Source: JAKJGV01 sp964617565
GTDB lineage: Bacteria > Verrucomicrobiota > Kiritimatiellia > CAIQIC01 > JAGNIJ01
Length of the DNA stretch: 18,069 nucleotides
Reading direction: 5' to 3'
Assembly (NCBI GenBank): GCA_964617565.1
Contig: CAZTYH010000067.1
Span: forward strand, 1 to 18,069
The notes under the pieces were generated by a model that saw only the letters and a program-made list of their open reading frames with translations, did no database searches and was not told the DNA's origin. Position numbers and translations under genes: made by a program. Shown here piece by piece: positions 1 through 7,418 of the stretch (position 1 is its first letter; each line of letters starts with the position of its first letter).

Positions 1-1
1 A

Positions 2-370
2 ACGGAGACGCTCGATCATGAGGCATGGCAGGTTGCCGCTTCGTGGATCCTCACCGGGGAAAAGAATTCCTATCGCGGCGTGACACCGAAAAATGAGTTT
101 GATCCGGCCAAGGGCCAATGGGGCGCGTGGGAGCTTGCGGCACGCTACGGCGAACTCAAGCTCGACTCGAAAACTTTCCCGACTTACGCCAATCCGGATC
201 GCTCCGTTGAGGGGATCCAATCGTGGGCGGTCGGACTCAACTGGTATCTCAACCGGAACATCAAGAGCACGCTCACCTATGAGCAAAGCGCCTTCGACGG
301 CGGCAGCACCGGCGGCAAGGATCGGGAAGACGAAAAAGTGCTGTTTGCCCGCGTTCAACTGGCATTCTGA
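2..370 (+). CDS. Phosphate-selective porin O/P family protein, C-terminal part (5' end outside window)
   Basis: This is the last 122 residues of an outer-membrane beta-barrel porin. The frame is open from base 2, so the start lies upstream of the window. Seen: an AASWILTGE motif, then a Y-x-G-V-x-P...FDP..G.WGAWELAARY block, then VGLNWYLNRNIKSTLTYEQ, and an end in QLAF with a terminal aromatic residue. These are the signature blocks and the barrel-closing strand of the OprP/OprO (Porin_O_P) family, which forms anion-selective trimeric channels. Only 23 bases separate it from the sulfate-binding protein gene on the same strand, so it is probably the first known gene of that operon. In this context the channel may pass sulfate rather than phosphate; that is inference, because the pore-lining lysine and arginine residues are mostly outside the visible part. 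Confidence 0.9.
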   Translation, partial: TETLDHEAWQVAASWILTGEKNSYRGVTPKNEFDPAKGQWGAWELAARYGELKLDSKTFPTYANPDRSVEGIQSWAVGLNWYLNRNIKSTLTYEQSAFDGGSTGGKDREDEKVLFARVQLAF

Positions 371-393
371 AACAAAGGAACGAGGAGAAAGAA

Positions 394-1449
394 ATGAATC
401 TTTTCAAGAAACACCTGCCGGCAGCCGTCATCGCATGCTTCGCGATTTCCGTCTTCGCAGAATCCCTGGAGCTGCTGAACGTTTCATATGACCCCACCCG
501 CGAGTTGTACCGGGAGTTCAACGAGGCATTTGCCCGGCACTGGAAAGCAACGGCCGGCCAGAACGTTGTTATCCGTCAGTCGCACGGCGGATCCGGCAGC
601 CAGGCGCGGGCCGTGATTGACGGCCTGCAGGCCGATGTCGTGACGCTGGCTCTTGCCTACGACATTGATGCGATCGCAGAACACGCCGGCCTGCTCCCCA
701 AAGATTGGCAGAGCCGTCTTCCGCTTAACAGCGCGCCCTACACTTCCACGCTGGCCCTGCTGGTACGCAAGGGCAACCCGAAGAATATCCGGTCCTGGGA
801 AGACCTGGTGCGACCCGACGTTCAAGTGATCACGCCAAACCCGAAAACCTCCGGCGTCGCGCGATGGAACTATCTTGCGATCTGGGGCTACGTATTGCGC
901 CGCGAACTGGGCGAAGACTTTGCGCGCAAACTCAATGATCCAGCCTGCGCGGACGAGGTGGCGGCCGCGCAATCAAAGGCGCGCGCGTTTGTAGCCAAAG
1001 TGTTCAAGAACGTGCCCGTGCTGGATCGCGCGGCGCGCGGGGCCACGAACACGTTTGTTCAGCGGCGGATCGGCGACGTGTTGATCAACTGGGAAAACGA
1101 GATCCTGCTCAGCAAGAATGAACTGGATTCCGCCGGCGTGGAAATCGTTATCCCCGAAGTCAGCATCCTGGCGGAGCCCGTGGTGGCGATCGTGGACAAA
1201 AACGTTGATCGCAAGGGAACACGGAAGGTGGCGCAAGCATACCTTGAATACCTCTATTCCCCTGAAGGCCAGGATATCGCCGGGAAGAACTATTACCGGC
1301 CGACTTCCGCCGATGCGATCGCGAAGTATAAGGACCAGTTTCCTTCCATTGAGCTTTTCAGCATTGGCGATGTCTTCGGCGGCTGGAGCGAAGCGCATCG
1401 CGTCCACTTTGCGGACGGCGGCGAATTCGACCGCATTTACCAGCCTTGA
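394..1449 (+). CDS. sbp: Periplasmic sulfate/thiosulfate-binding protein
   Basis: The 351-residue solute-binding protein of a sulfate ABC importer; it captures sulfate (or thiosulfate) in the periplasm and delivers it to the CysTW permease. Seen: a Sec signal peptide (positive K5-K6, hydrophobic 8-21, VFA|E cleavage after residue 22), then LLNVSYDPTRELYREFNEAF, the family block at the mature N-terminus. These are followed by QSHGGSGSQARAVIDGLQADVVTLALAYDID and NPKTSGVARWNYLAIWGY, which carry the sulfate-site glycines and serines of Sbp/CysP. The length is typical. A good Shine-Dalgarno (GAGGAGAAAG) precedes the ATG. The permease gene starts 6 bases after the stop. Sulfate versus thiosulfate cannot be settled from sequence alone, so the symbol could also be cysP. 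Confidence 0.95.
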   Translation: MNLFKKHLPAAVIACFAISVFAESLELLNVSYDPTRELYREFNEAFARHWKATAGQNVVIRQSHGGSGSQARAVIDGLQADVVTLALAYDIDAIAEHAGLLPKDWQSRLPLNSAPYTSTLALLVRKGNPKNIRSWEDLVRPDVQVITPNPKTSGVARWNYLAIWGYVLRRELGEDFARKLNDPACADEVAAAQSKARAFVAKVFKNVPVLDRAARGATNTFVQRRIGDVLINWENEILLSKNELDSAGVEIVIPEVSILAEPVVAIVDKNVDRKGTRKVAQAYLEYLYSPEGQDIAGKNYYRPTSADAIAKYKDQFPSIELFSIGDVFGGWSEAHRVHFADGGEFDRIYQP

Positions 1450-1455
1450 GCTGTC

Positions 1456-2286
1456 ATGAAGAAACGGGGCAAATCACAGCGCGTACTGCCGGGATTCGGA
1501 CTCACGCTCGGATTTACGCTCACGTATCTCAGCCTTCTTGTTCTCATTCCGCTGGGCGGCCTGTTTCTCATGACGGCCCGTCTCAGTTGGGCCGAGTTCG
1601 TTCAGAAGGCAATCACCGATCCGCGCGTATTGGCCGCCTACCGCCTGAGCTTCGGCGCCTCGCTGATCGCAGCGCTGATCAATGCCGTGTTCGGCTTTAT
1701 CGTCGCGTGGGTTCTCGTGCGCTACCCATTCCCGGGCAAGCGATTCGTGGATTCGCTGGTGGACCTGCCGTTCGCCCTGCCGACGGCGGTATCGGGCATC
1801 GCGCTGACCACCCTGTACGCGTCCACCGGATGGATCGGCCGGCTGCTCGATCCGTTGGGCATACGCGTTTCCTACACGGCCACAGGCATCGTCGTGGCGT
1901 TAACACTCATCGGCCTGCCGTTCGTCGTGCGTTCCGTTCAACCCGCGCTGGAGGATCTCGAATCCGAAATGGAAGAAGCGGCCGCCAGCCTGGGCGCCAC
2001 GCGCTTCCAGACCTTTCGCCGCGTGATTTTCCCGGCCGTTCTCCCTTCCGTTTTATCCGGTTTCACCCTGTCTTTCGCGCGGGCGGTCGGTGAGTTCGGT
2101 TCCGTCTATTTCATCGCGGGCAATATGCCGATGAAGACCGAAATTGCGCCGCTGCTGATCATCATCAAGCTGGAGCAATACGATTACCTGGCCGCGACGG
2201 CGATCGGCGTGGTGATGCTGATTGCGTCGTTCCTTCTATTGCTCGTAATCAATGGCCTTCAAAACTGGAGCCGCCGATACCAATAG
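1456..2286 (+). CDS. cysT: Sulfate ABC transporter permease CysT
   Basis: A 276-residue inner-membrane permease subunit (also called CysU) of the sulfate importer. Seen: about six hydrophobic helices. The first follows a basic N-terminus, and the DLPFALPTAVSGIALTTLY block at 103-121 is typical of CysT. The EAA loop that docks on the ATPase is at about 173-196 (EEAAASLGATRFQTFRRVIFP), followed by ARAVGEFGSVYFIAG. It forms the membrane channel as a heterodimer with CysW. The start is only 6 bases after the sbp stop and has a weak ribosome-binding site (GAG overlapping the sbp end), suggesting translational coupling. Its own stop is 9 bases before the cysW ATG. Confidence 0.95.
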   Translation: MKKRGKSQRVLPGFGLTLGFTLTYLSLLVLIPLGGLFLMTARLSWAEFVQKAITDPRVLAAYRLSFGASLIAALINAVFGFIVAWVLVRYPFPGKRFVDSLVDLPFALPTAVSGIALTTLYASTGWIGRLLDPLGIRVSYTATGIVVALTLIGLPFVVRSVQPALEDLESEMEEAAASLGATRFQTFRRVIFPAVLPSVLSGFTLSFARAVGEFGSVYFIAGNMPMKTEIAPLLIIIKLEQYDYLAATAIGVVMLIASFLLLLVINGLQNWSRRYQ

Positions 2287-2295
2287 GAATTGCAA

Positions 2296-3186
2296 ATGGC
2301 AGGACCCATAGCCCAACGCATGCCCAAGCAACGCCCCGCGCCCCCGGCGCGCACGGCCATCGCCGAGTCGGCGTTCATGCGGCGCCTGCTGATCGGTATC
2401 GCCCTCGTCTTCATCACCCTCGTGCTGATGCTGCCGCTGATCCTTGTTTTCTCTGTCGCCTTCAGCAAGGGCCTCAAGGTCTACCTGGATTCATTCCGCG
2501 AGCCGGACGCCCTTGCCGCGATCCGCCTGACTCTCATCACCGCGCTTATCGCCGTGCCGGTCAACACGTTCTTCGGCATCTGCGCGGCATGGGCTATCGC
2601 CAAATTCAATTTTCGCGGCAAGAACGTCCTGATCACGCTGATAGACATGCCCTTCGCGGTATCGCCCGTCATAGCGGGGCTCATTTTCATGATCCTGTTC
2701 GGCTCGCGCGGATTTCTCGGTCCATGGCTGCTGGAGCACAATATTCAACTCGTTTTTGCGACGCCGGGCATTGTGATTGCCACGCTGTTTGTGACCTTTC
2801 CGTTTGTCGCGCGCGAGTTGATTCCCCTGATGCAGGCGCAGGGCAACGAGGAGGAGCTTTCCGCCATCGTTCTCGGCGCCAACGGCTGGCAGATCTTCCG
2901 CCGTGTCACGCTTCCGAACATCAAGTGGGGCCTGCTTTACGGGGTGATTCTCTGCAATGCGCGCGCGATGGGCGAGTTCGGCGCGGTGTCCGTCGTGTCC
3001 GGCCACATCCGCGGCCTCACCAACACCATGCCGCTTCACGTCGAGATTTTGTACAACGAGTATAACTTCGCCGCCGCGTTTGCCGTGGCGTCCTTGCTCG
3101 CGTTTCTTGCGCTCGTGACGTTGATCGTGAAGAGCGTAATCGAGTGGAAGTCGGGCAAGGACATGATCGTGAATCCCGAATCATGA
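2296..3186 (+). CDS. cysW: Sulfate ABC transporter permease CysW
   Basis: A 296-residue second permease subunit. Seen: a 28-residue polar, proline-rich cytoplasmic N-terminus, then about six membrane segments. The DMPFAVSPVIAGLIFMILFG block (117-136) is characteristic of CysW. The EAA-type loop lies around 185-208; it reads EEELSAIVLGANGWQIFRRV, so the usual alanines after the glutamates are replaced by Leu-Ser. NARAMGEFGAVSVVSGHIRG follows. I chose the ATG at 2296 because AGGA at 2285-2288 sits 7 bases before it; an in-frame TTG at 2290 is too close to that site, and a later ATG at 2320 has no ribosome-binding site. The gene is co-directional with cysT and cysA, with gaps of 9 and 17 bases. 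Confidence 0.94.
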   Translation: MAGPIAQRMPKQRPAPPARTAIAESAFMRRLLIGIALVFITLVLMLPLILVFSVAFSKGLKVYLDSFREPDALAAIRLTLITALIAVPVNTFFGICAAWAIAKFNFRGKNVLITLIDMPFAVSPVIAGLIFMILFGSRGFLGPWLLEHNIQLVFATPGIVIATLFVTFPFVARELIPLMQAQGNEEELSAIVLGANGWQIFRRVTLPNIKWGLLYGVILCNARAMGEFGAVSVVSGHIRGLTNTMPLHVEILYNEYNFAAAFAVASLLAFLALVTLIVKSVIEWKSGKDMIVNPES

Positions 3187-3203
3187 ACCAGGGGAATTGA
3201 AGC

Positions 3204-4250
3204 ATGAAAATCGAAGCCAGGAACATTTCAAAGACCTTCGGCGCCTTCGAGGCGTTGAAGAACGTGCAGATCACGGTTCCTTCGGGAAAGCTGGTGGCGC
3301 TGCTCGGTCCTTCGGGTTCGGGCAAAACGTCGCTGCTGCGCATTATTGCGGGGCTGGACCATCCGGACGAGGGGCAGATCATGCTGGACGGCGTGGACGC
3401 CACCGAGCGAACGGCGCGGGAGCGGCGGGTCGGTTTTGTCTTTCAGCATTACGCGCTGTTTCGGCACATGTCCGTATTCGACAACGTCGCGTTCGGGCTC
3501 GAGGTAAAGCCAAGGCGCGATCGGCCGTCGCGCTCCGAGATTGAACAGAAAGTTTTCGAGCTGCTGAAATTGATCCAACTGGACTGGCTGGCGGATCGCC
3601 GTCCGAATCAATTGTCGGGAGGCCAGCGCCAGCGCGTGGCGCTGGCGCGCGCCCTTGCGGTCGAGCCGACCGTGCTGCTGCTCGACGAGCCTTTCGGGTC
3701 GCTGGACGCCAAGGTGCGCAAGGAATTGAGGCGCTGGCTGCGCAGGCTTCACGACGAAATACACATCACCAGCGTATTCGTCACCCACGACGTTGAGGAA
3801 GCGCTTGAGGTGGCCGACGAAATCGTCGTGCTGAACGAGGGCAAGGTGGAGCAGACGGGCTCGCCGGATGAAGTGTATGAGCATCCGGCCAACTCTTTCG
3901 TCTACCATTTCCTCGGCAGCGTGAACCTTTTCCACACGCGCGTACACGACGGAAAGGTGCAGATCGGAGATGTATCGCTCCAGGTCCGCACGGACCGTCC
4001 GGATGCCGTGATCTACTCGCGCCCGCACGACATCGAAATCAGCCGGGAGCGGAAGGATTCCGGATGGTTCCAGGCGTCCATCCTGCGCATACACGCCATC
4101 GGTCCCCTGGTGCGCGTGGAACTGGAAAAAACGGAGGACCGTCAAATCGTTGAAGCCGAGCTGACCCGTGAACAATACACGCATCAGCGCCTGATCGTCG
4201 GCGAGGAGGTCTTTATCCGGCCCCGCCAGATGAAAGTCTATCCGGCTTGA
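3204..4250 (+). CDS. cysA: Sulfate ABC transporter ATP-binding protein CysA
   Basis: The 348-residue ATPase that powers the sulfate importer on the cytoplasmic face. All nucleotide-binding elements are intact: Walker A GPSGSGKTS (35-43), Q-loop Q81 in FVFQHYALF, signature LSGGQRQR (137-144), Walker B VLLLDEP (157-163) with catalytic E162, D-loop SLDAK, and H-loop H195. The C-terminal ~110 residues form the regulatory OB/TOBE-like part of the CysA/MalK type, including YSRPHDIEI. Length matches CysA. An AGGGGA ribosome-binding site lies about 8 bases before the ATG. It ends the sulfate operon proper; the next gene starts about 100 bases on. Confidence 0.95.
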   Translation: MKIEARNISKTFGAFEALKNVQITVPSGKLVALLGPSGSGKTSLLRIIAGLDHPDEGQIMLDGVDATERTARERRVGFVFQHYALFRHMSVFDNVAFGLEVKPRRDRPSRSEIEQKVFELLKLIQLDWLADRRPNQLSGGQRQRVALARALAVEPTVLLLDEPFGSLDAKVRKELRRWLRRLHDEIHITSVFVTHDVEEALEVADEIVVLNEGKVEQTGSPDEVYEHPANSFVYHFLGSVNLFHTRVHDGKVQIGDVSLQVRTDRPDAVIYSRPHDIEISRERKDSGWFQASILRIHAIGPLVRVELEKTEDRQIVEAELTREQYTHQRLIVGEEVFIRPRQMKVYPA

Positions 4251-4264
4251 ACGATGCGATCTTC

Positions 4265-4293
4265 TTGCCTCTGCCCCGCGCACTCGATATCTT
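4265..4293 (+). promoter_or_regulatory. Possible sigma-70-type promoter upstream of the LamG gene
   Basis: TTGCCT (4265-4270) and TATCTT (4288-4293) are separated by 17 bases in the 102-base gap between cysA and the exported LamG protein. Each hexamer matches consensus at 4 of 6 positions. The start site would be near 4300, giving a leader of about 50 bases. It could give the downstream genes separate expression from the sulfate operon. Such matches occur by chance, so this is only suggestive. Confidence 0.3.
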
Positions 4294-4352
4294 CCCGATG
4301 CTGGAGAACGCGCATTGAATTCGTGATGCGAAATTCCAACAGGGGAAGATTC

Positions 4353-5933
4353 ATGAAAAGACCGATCGTCGTATTGCTTTTCGCTCTGGCGGCCGCAAGA
4401 TGCACGGCGCAGGATTTTCTGCATGAAACTTTTGACGCTTACCTGGTCGGCCCCATCATTACCCAAACCGGCTGGGGCGCCACGAACCTTCTTCCGGCCA
4501 TCACCAACACCCAGCCCGCGCAAGTGAGCAGTGCCCTGCCCTGTGCCGGCGCAAACAGTCTTATTTTCCCCTATCCGGCTCCTGCCGGAAAGCAGTGCGT
4601 ACTCGCGATGTACACGAACCTCAACGCGACTTACAGCCTCACCGGCGGAAGCCATCCGGTGTTACGCTCCTCGTTCTTGCTTCACAAGCAATCGGCCGAG
4701 CAGAACTTTGCGTTCATGATGGGGCGCGATGCCGACATGATCACGTTCGGAACCGACACCAACGACGGCACCATCATCGTCAACGAATTCGATACGGGCG
4801 CCCTCTTCGTTACCGGACGTTATGCCGAAGTGGCCGTGCTTTACAATATGTCCAACAACGATGTCTGTGTGCAGTACGATGGGAAGAATATCGTGGATTG
4901 GCGGGGCACGGACGCGCCTTCGCTCACGCAATTCGTCCGCGTTGCGTTCTTCCGCTTTCCCGATCAGCATGCGGCCGAAAATCTGTTTGTGGATGAGATC
5001 CTCATAGACAAGCCCACGCCCGACACCCTGGCGTGGTGGCGGTTTGAAGCGCCGGCCACCAATGCCGCCTGCGATCACGCCGGTTTTTTCCGTGCGATAC
5101 AGACGGAAGGCTTTTATCCGGCGCTCACCTTGCCGGCAACGACGCCTTTGTACGACGGAATCCAGGATCGGTCGGACAGCCGTGGCCGGCGCGACTTCAG
5201 ATTGGGCAAAGTGCAACCGTGGACGAACACGCCCCGAATGGACGAATGGACGCTTGAAGCGATCCTGGCTGCAACGCCGGGCGCGGTGGCGGCCGGAGGC
5301 AATTTTCAGCTCATGGATTGGGGTACAGCGTTGGGGCACAACTCGACCAACGCACTCATCACCGCGACATGGCTGAGAAGTTTTCAGACCTTCTCCATGT
5401 ATTTGCGCGATTCGCAGCAAAGCACAATAGACACCCCTTATTTGTCGAACCTGGGTCATATGCCTGCCGACGGCAGATGGCATCACGTGGCTTTCGTCAA
5501 GACAGGCGCATGGCTCACGGTCTATGTAGACTACAGCATCACCACCAACATGGCGCTGCCCTCAACAGCGGTGGGCTATTATGAGTTCACCGCCAACAGC
5601 AGTAACGGCATCGGAATGACCCTCGGTAACGGAAACATGTCCAACACCAATCAACTGCTCGACGAGTTGCGGTTCACATCGCGCGCTTTGAAGTCGCATG
5701 AATTCCTGCAATTCGCACAGCCGTGCCTTTTGTCCGTTCCGGACTTTTCCGCCATCAACTGGACCTTCAACGCGCGGACCGTTTCGGGTAGAACCTACCG
5801 TGTGCAGACGGCCGGCACGCCCGACGCCTCGAGTTGGAGCAACCATTTGCCCGACACGATCGCGACCGGCCACCAGAGTCTTTTTTCGTTGCCGGCCCAG
5901 ACGGATCGAGTTGTGCGGGTCGTAAGGCCGTGA
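4353..5933 (+). CDS. Exported LamG/concanavalin-A-like domain protein
   Basis: A 526-residue secreted protein of unknown function. Seen: signal peptide MKRPIVVLLFALAAARCTA|Q. A first beta-rich region (about 21-220) follows, with FDAYLVGPIITQTGW at its start and AENLFVDEILIDK at its end, the style of a concanavalin-type jellyroll. A second jellyroll (about 297-450) has the LamG_3 hallmarks WTLEAILAATPG, GRWHHVAFVKTGAWLTVYVD and LDELRFTSRAL. The C-terminal tail (about 468-526, INWTF.A..VSGRTYRVQTAG) resembles tails of exported Verrucomicrobiota-type proteins. The start at 4353 is chosen because the signal peptide begins there and AGGGGAAG precedes it; in-frame upstream ATGs (4254, 4326) would bury the signal. 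LamG domains usually bind glycans or proteins. No catalytic residues were recognised. It lies between the sulfate importer and an anion transporter, but a link to sulfated polysaccharides is only a guess. Confidence 0.8.
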   Translation: MKRPIVVLLFALAAARCTAQDFLHETFDAYLVGPIITQTGWGATNLLPAITNTQPAQVSSALPCAGANSLIFPYPAPAGKQCVLAMYTNLNATYSLTGGSHPVLRSSFLLHKQSAEQNFAFMMGRDADMITFGTDTNDGTIIVNEFDTGALFVTGRYAEVAVLYNMSNNDVCVQYDGKNIVDWRGTDAPSLTQFVRVAFFRFPDQHAAENLFVDEILIDKPTPDTLAWWRFEAPATNAACDHAGFFRAIQTEGFYPALTLPATTPLYDGIQDRSDSRGRRDFRLGKVQPWTNTPRMDEWTLEAILAATPGAVAAGGNFQLMDWGTALGHNSTNALITATWLRSFQTFSMYLRDSQQSTIDTPYLSNLGHMPADGRWHHVAFVKTGAWLTVYVDYSITTNMALPSTAVGYYEFTANSSNGIGMTLGNGNMSNTNQLLDELRFTSRALKSHEFLQFAQPCLLSVPDFSAINWTFNARTVSGRTYRVQTAGTPDASSWSNHLPDTIATGHQSLFSLPAQTDRVVRVVRP

Positions 5934-5968
5934 TATGAAGATGGTTTTGGAGATTTCCGGGAGAATGC

Positions 5969-7396
5969 ATGGTTAAGGTATGGGAACCACAGGCCACCAG
6001 GCCGGTGCCGACCGGCATCCGCGCGCGCTTTCACTATCTCATCATCTCTGCGTTCGTTGCGATGGCCGCCCTGGTGGCTTTCGGGCTTTCTCCGGAAGGG
6101 CTCAGCACTGAAGGCCAGCGCGTCCTGGGGGTCTTTATCTTGTGCGCCGGGCTATGGGTCACGAGCGTCATCCCCCTGCAAATCACCTCCATACTCGCCA
6201 TCATACTGTTGCCGCTGTTGAAGATCATGCCCAGCGCGGAGGCTTTTTCCCTTTTCGGGAGCAATGCGGTCTTCTTCATCCTGGGCGCGTTCATTCTCTC
6301 GGCGGTACTTGTGGAGTGCGGGCTCTCGGTGCGCATCGCCTGCCTGGTCCTGGAACGGGGCGCATTCTCCGCGCGATCACTGCGGAACAGCATCCTCCTC
6401 TTCGCCGCCTTTGCCAGTTTCTGGATGAGCGAGCATGCCGTGGCGGCCATGATGTTCCCGATCGTCGCGCACATCGTGAAAGCGCTGGGCTTGAAGCCGT
6501 TGAAGAGCCGCTTCGGCATGAGTTTCTTTTTTGCGCTGGCGTGGGGTTGTGTGATCGGCGGGATCGCGACATACCTCGGTGGCGCTCGCAATCCGCTGGC
6601 CGCCGGCATTCTTTTCTCCGAAACAGGCATCCAGATCAGTTTCGTTCGCTGGCTTGCCGCTTCCTTTCCCGTCGTTGCCGTCATGCTTATCGTGGCGCTC
6701 CTTGTCCTCAATGTGATCTTCCGCGAAGAGGAAACGGACATGGAAGCGGCTCGCCGGGTCTTTCGCGAGGAGCGCGAAAAGCTTGGAAAGCTCAAGCCCC
6801 GCGAGACCGGCATCGCGATCCTGACCCTCCTCACCATCACCGCGTGGGTATTGCTGCATAATACGGTCGGACTCGGAACTATTGCGCTGCTCTCCGTCGC
6901 GCTGATGTTCGTATTCCGCCTGACGAACTGGGATGTGATCGAACAGAACGTGAACTGGGGCATTATCCTGATGTATGGCGGCGCCATTGCCCTGGGTTCC
7001 GCGCTTCATTCGACGGGCGCCTCGACATGGCTGGTCGGCCGCATTTTCGGGGGGATTCGACTGTCGCCTCTGCAAATCCTGCTCCTGCTCGGTACCACCT
7101 CGCTCGTGCTGACCGAGTTCATCAGCAACGCCGCGGTGGTATCCGTTATGATGCCGATCGCGCTGGAGCTGGCCAAGGTCAACGGATTGCCCTTTGAAGT
7201 GGTCACCTTCGCCGTGGCGCTGCCTTCCGGGTTGTCCTACACGCTGCCCATGGGTACGCCGGCGACGGCGATCGCCTACAGTTCCGGCTTCATGACGCAT
7301 CGAGACTTCCTGCGAATAGGACCTGCCATGGGCCTCGCCAGTCTCATTGTCTTTTCCCTTACGGCGAAGTACTGGTGGCCGTTATTGGGATACTGA
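5969..7396 (+). CDS. SLC13/DASS-family sodium-coupled anion transporter
   Basis: A 475-residue inner-membrane secondary transporter of the divalent anion:Na+ symporter family. Seen: about 11-12 hydrophobic segments, with the paired re-entrant hairpins marked by FILGAFILSAVLVECGL, FWMSEHAVAAMMFPIVAHI, LTEFISNAAVVSVMMPIALELA and ALPSGLSYTLPMGTPATAIAYSSGF. In the characterised VcINDY-type members each hairpin ends in Ser-Asn-Thr. Here the first reads Ser154-Glu-His and the second Ser386-Asn-Ala, so both halves of the substrate/sodium site are altered. The substrate (sulfate, dicarboxylate or other anion) is therefore uncertain. The start is the ATG after a GGGAG ribosome-binding site, 35 bases after the LamG gene; an out-of-frame ATG lies 4 bases earlier. 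The CNT gene follows after 22 bases. Confidence 0.85.
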   Translation: MVKVWEPQATRPVPTGIRARFHYLIISAFVAMAALVAFGLSPEGLSTEGQRVLGVFILCAGLWVTSVIPLQITSILAIILLPLLKIMPSAEAFSLFGSNAVFFILGAFILSAVLVECGLSVRIACLVLERGAFSARSLRNSILLFAAFASFWMSEHAVAAMMFPIVAHIVKALGLKPLKSRFGMSFFFALAWGCVIGGIATYLGGARNPLAAGILFSETGIQISFVRWLAASFPVVAVMLIVALLVLNVIFREEETDMEAARRVFREEREKLGKLKPRETGIAILTLLTITAWVLLHNTVGLGTIALLSVALMFVFRLTNWDVIEQNVNWGIILMYGGAIALGSALHSTGASTWLVGRIFGGIRLSPLQILLLLGTTSLVLTEFISNAAVVSVMMPIALELAKVNGLPFEVVTFAVALPSGLSYTLPMGTPATAIAYSSGFMTHRDFLRIGPAMGLASLIVFSLTAKYWWPLLGY

Positions 7397-7418
7397 TCGG
7401 CGCTTTTGGAGGCGTAGA

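Noticed and set aside
3228..4655. Long open frame (475 codons) on the minus strand opposite cysA
   Set aside because: It is the antisense shadow of cysA, whose motifs are complete on the + strand. Its predicted protein is arginine- and histidine-rich, as expected of GC-rich reverse frames, with no recognisable domain.
6034..7300. Long minus-strand open frames opposite the DASS gene
   Set aside because: Low-complexity, basic translations without domains; the + strand frame shows a clear membrane transporter.
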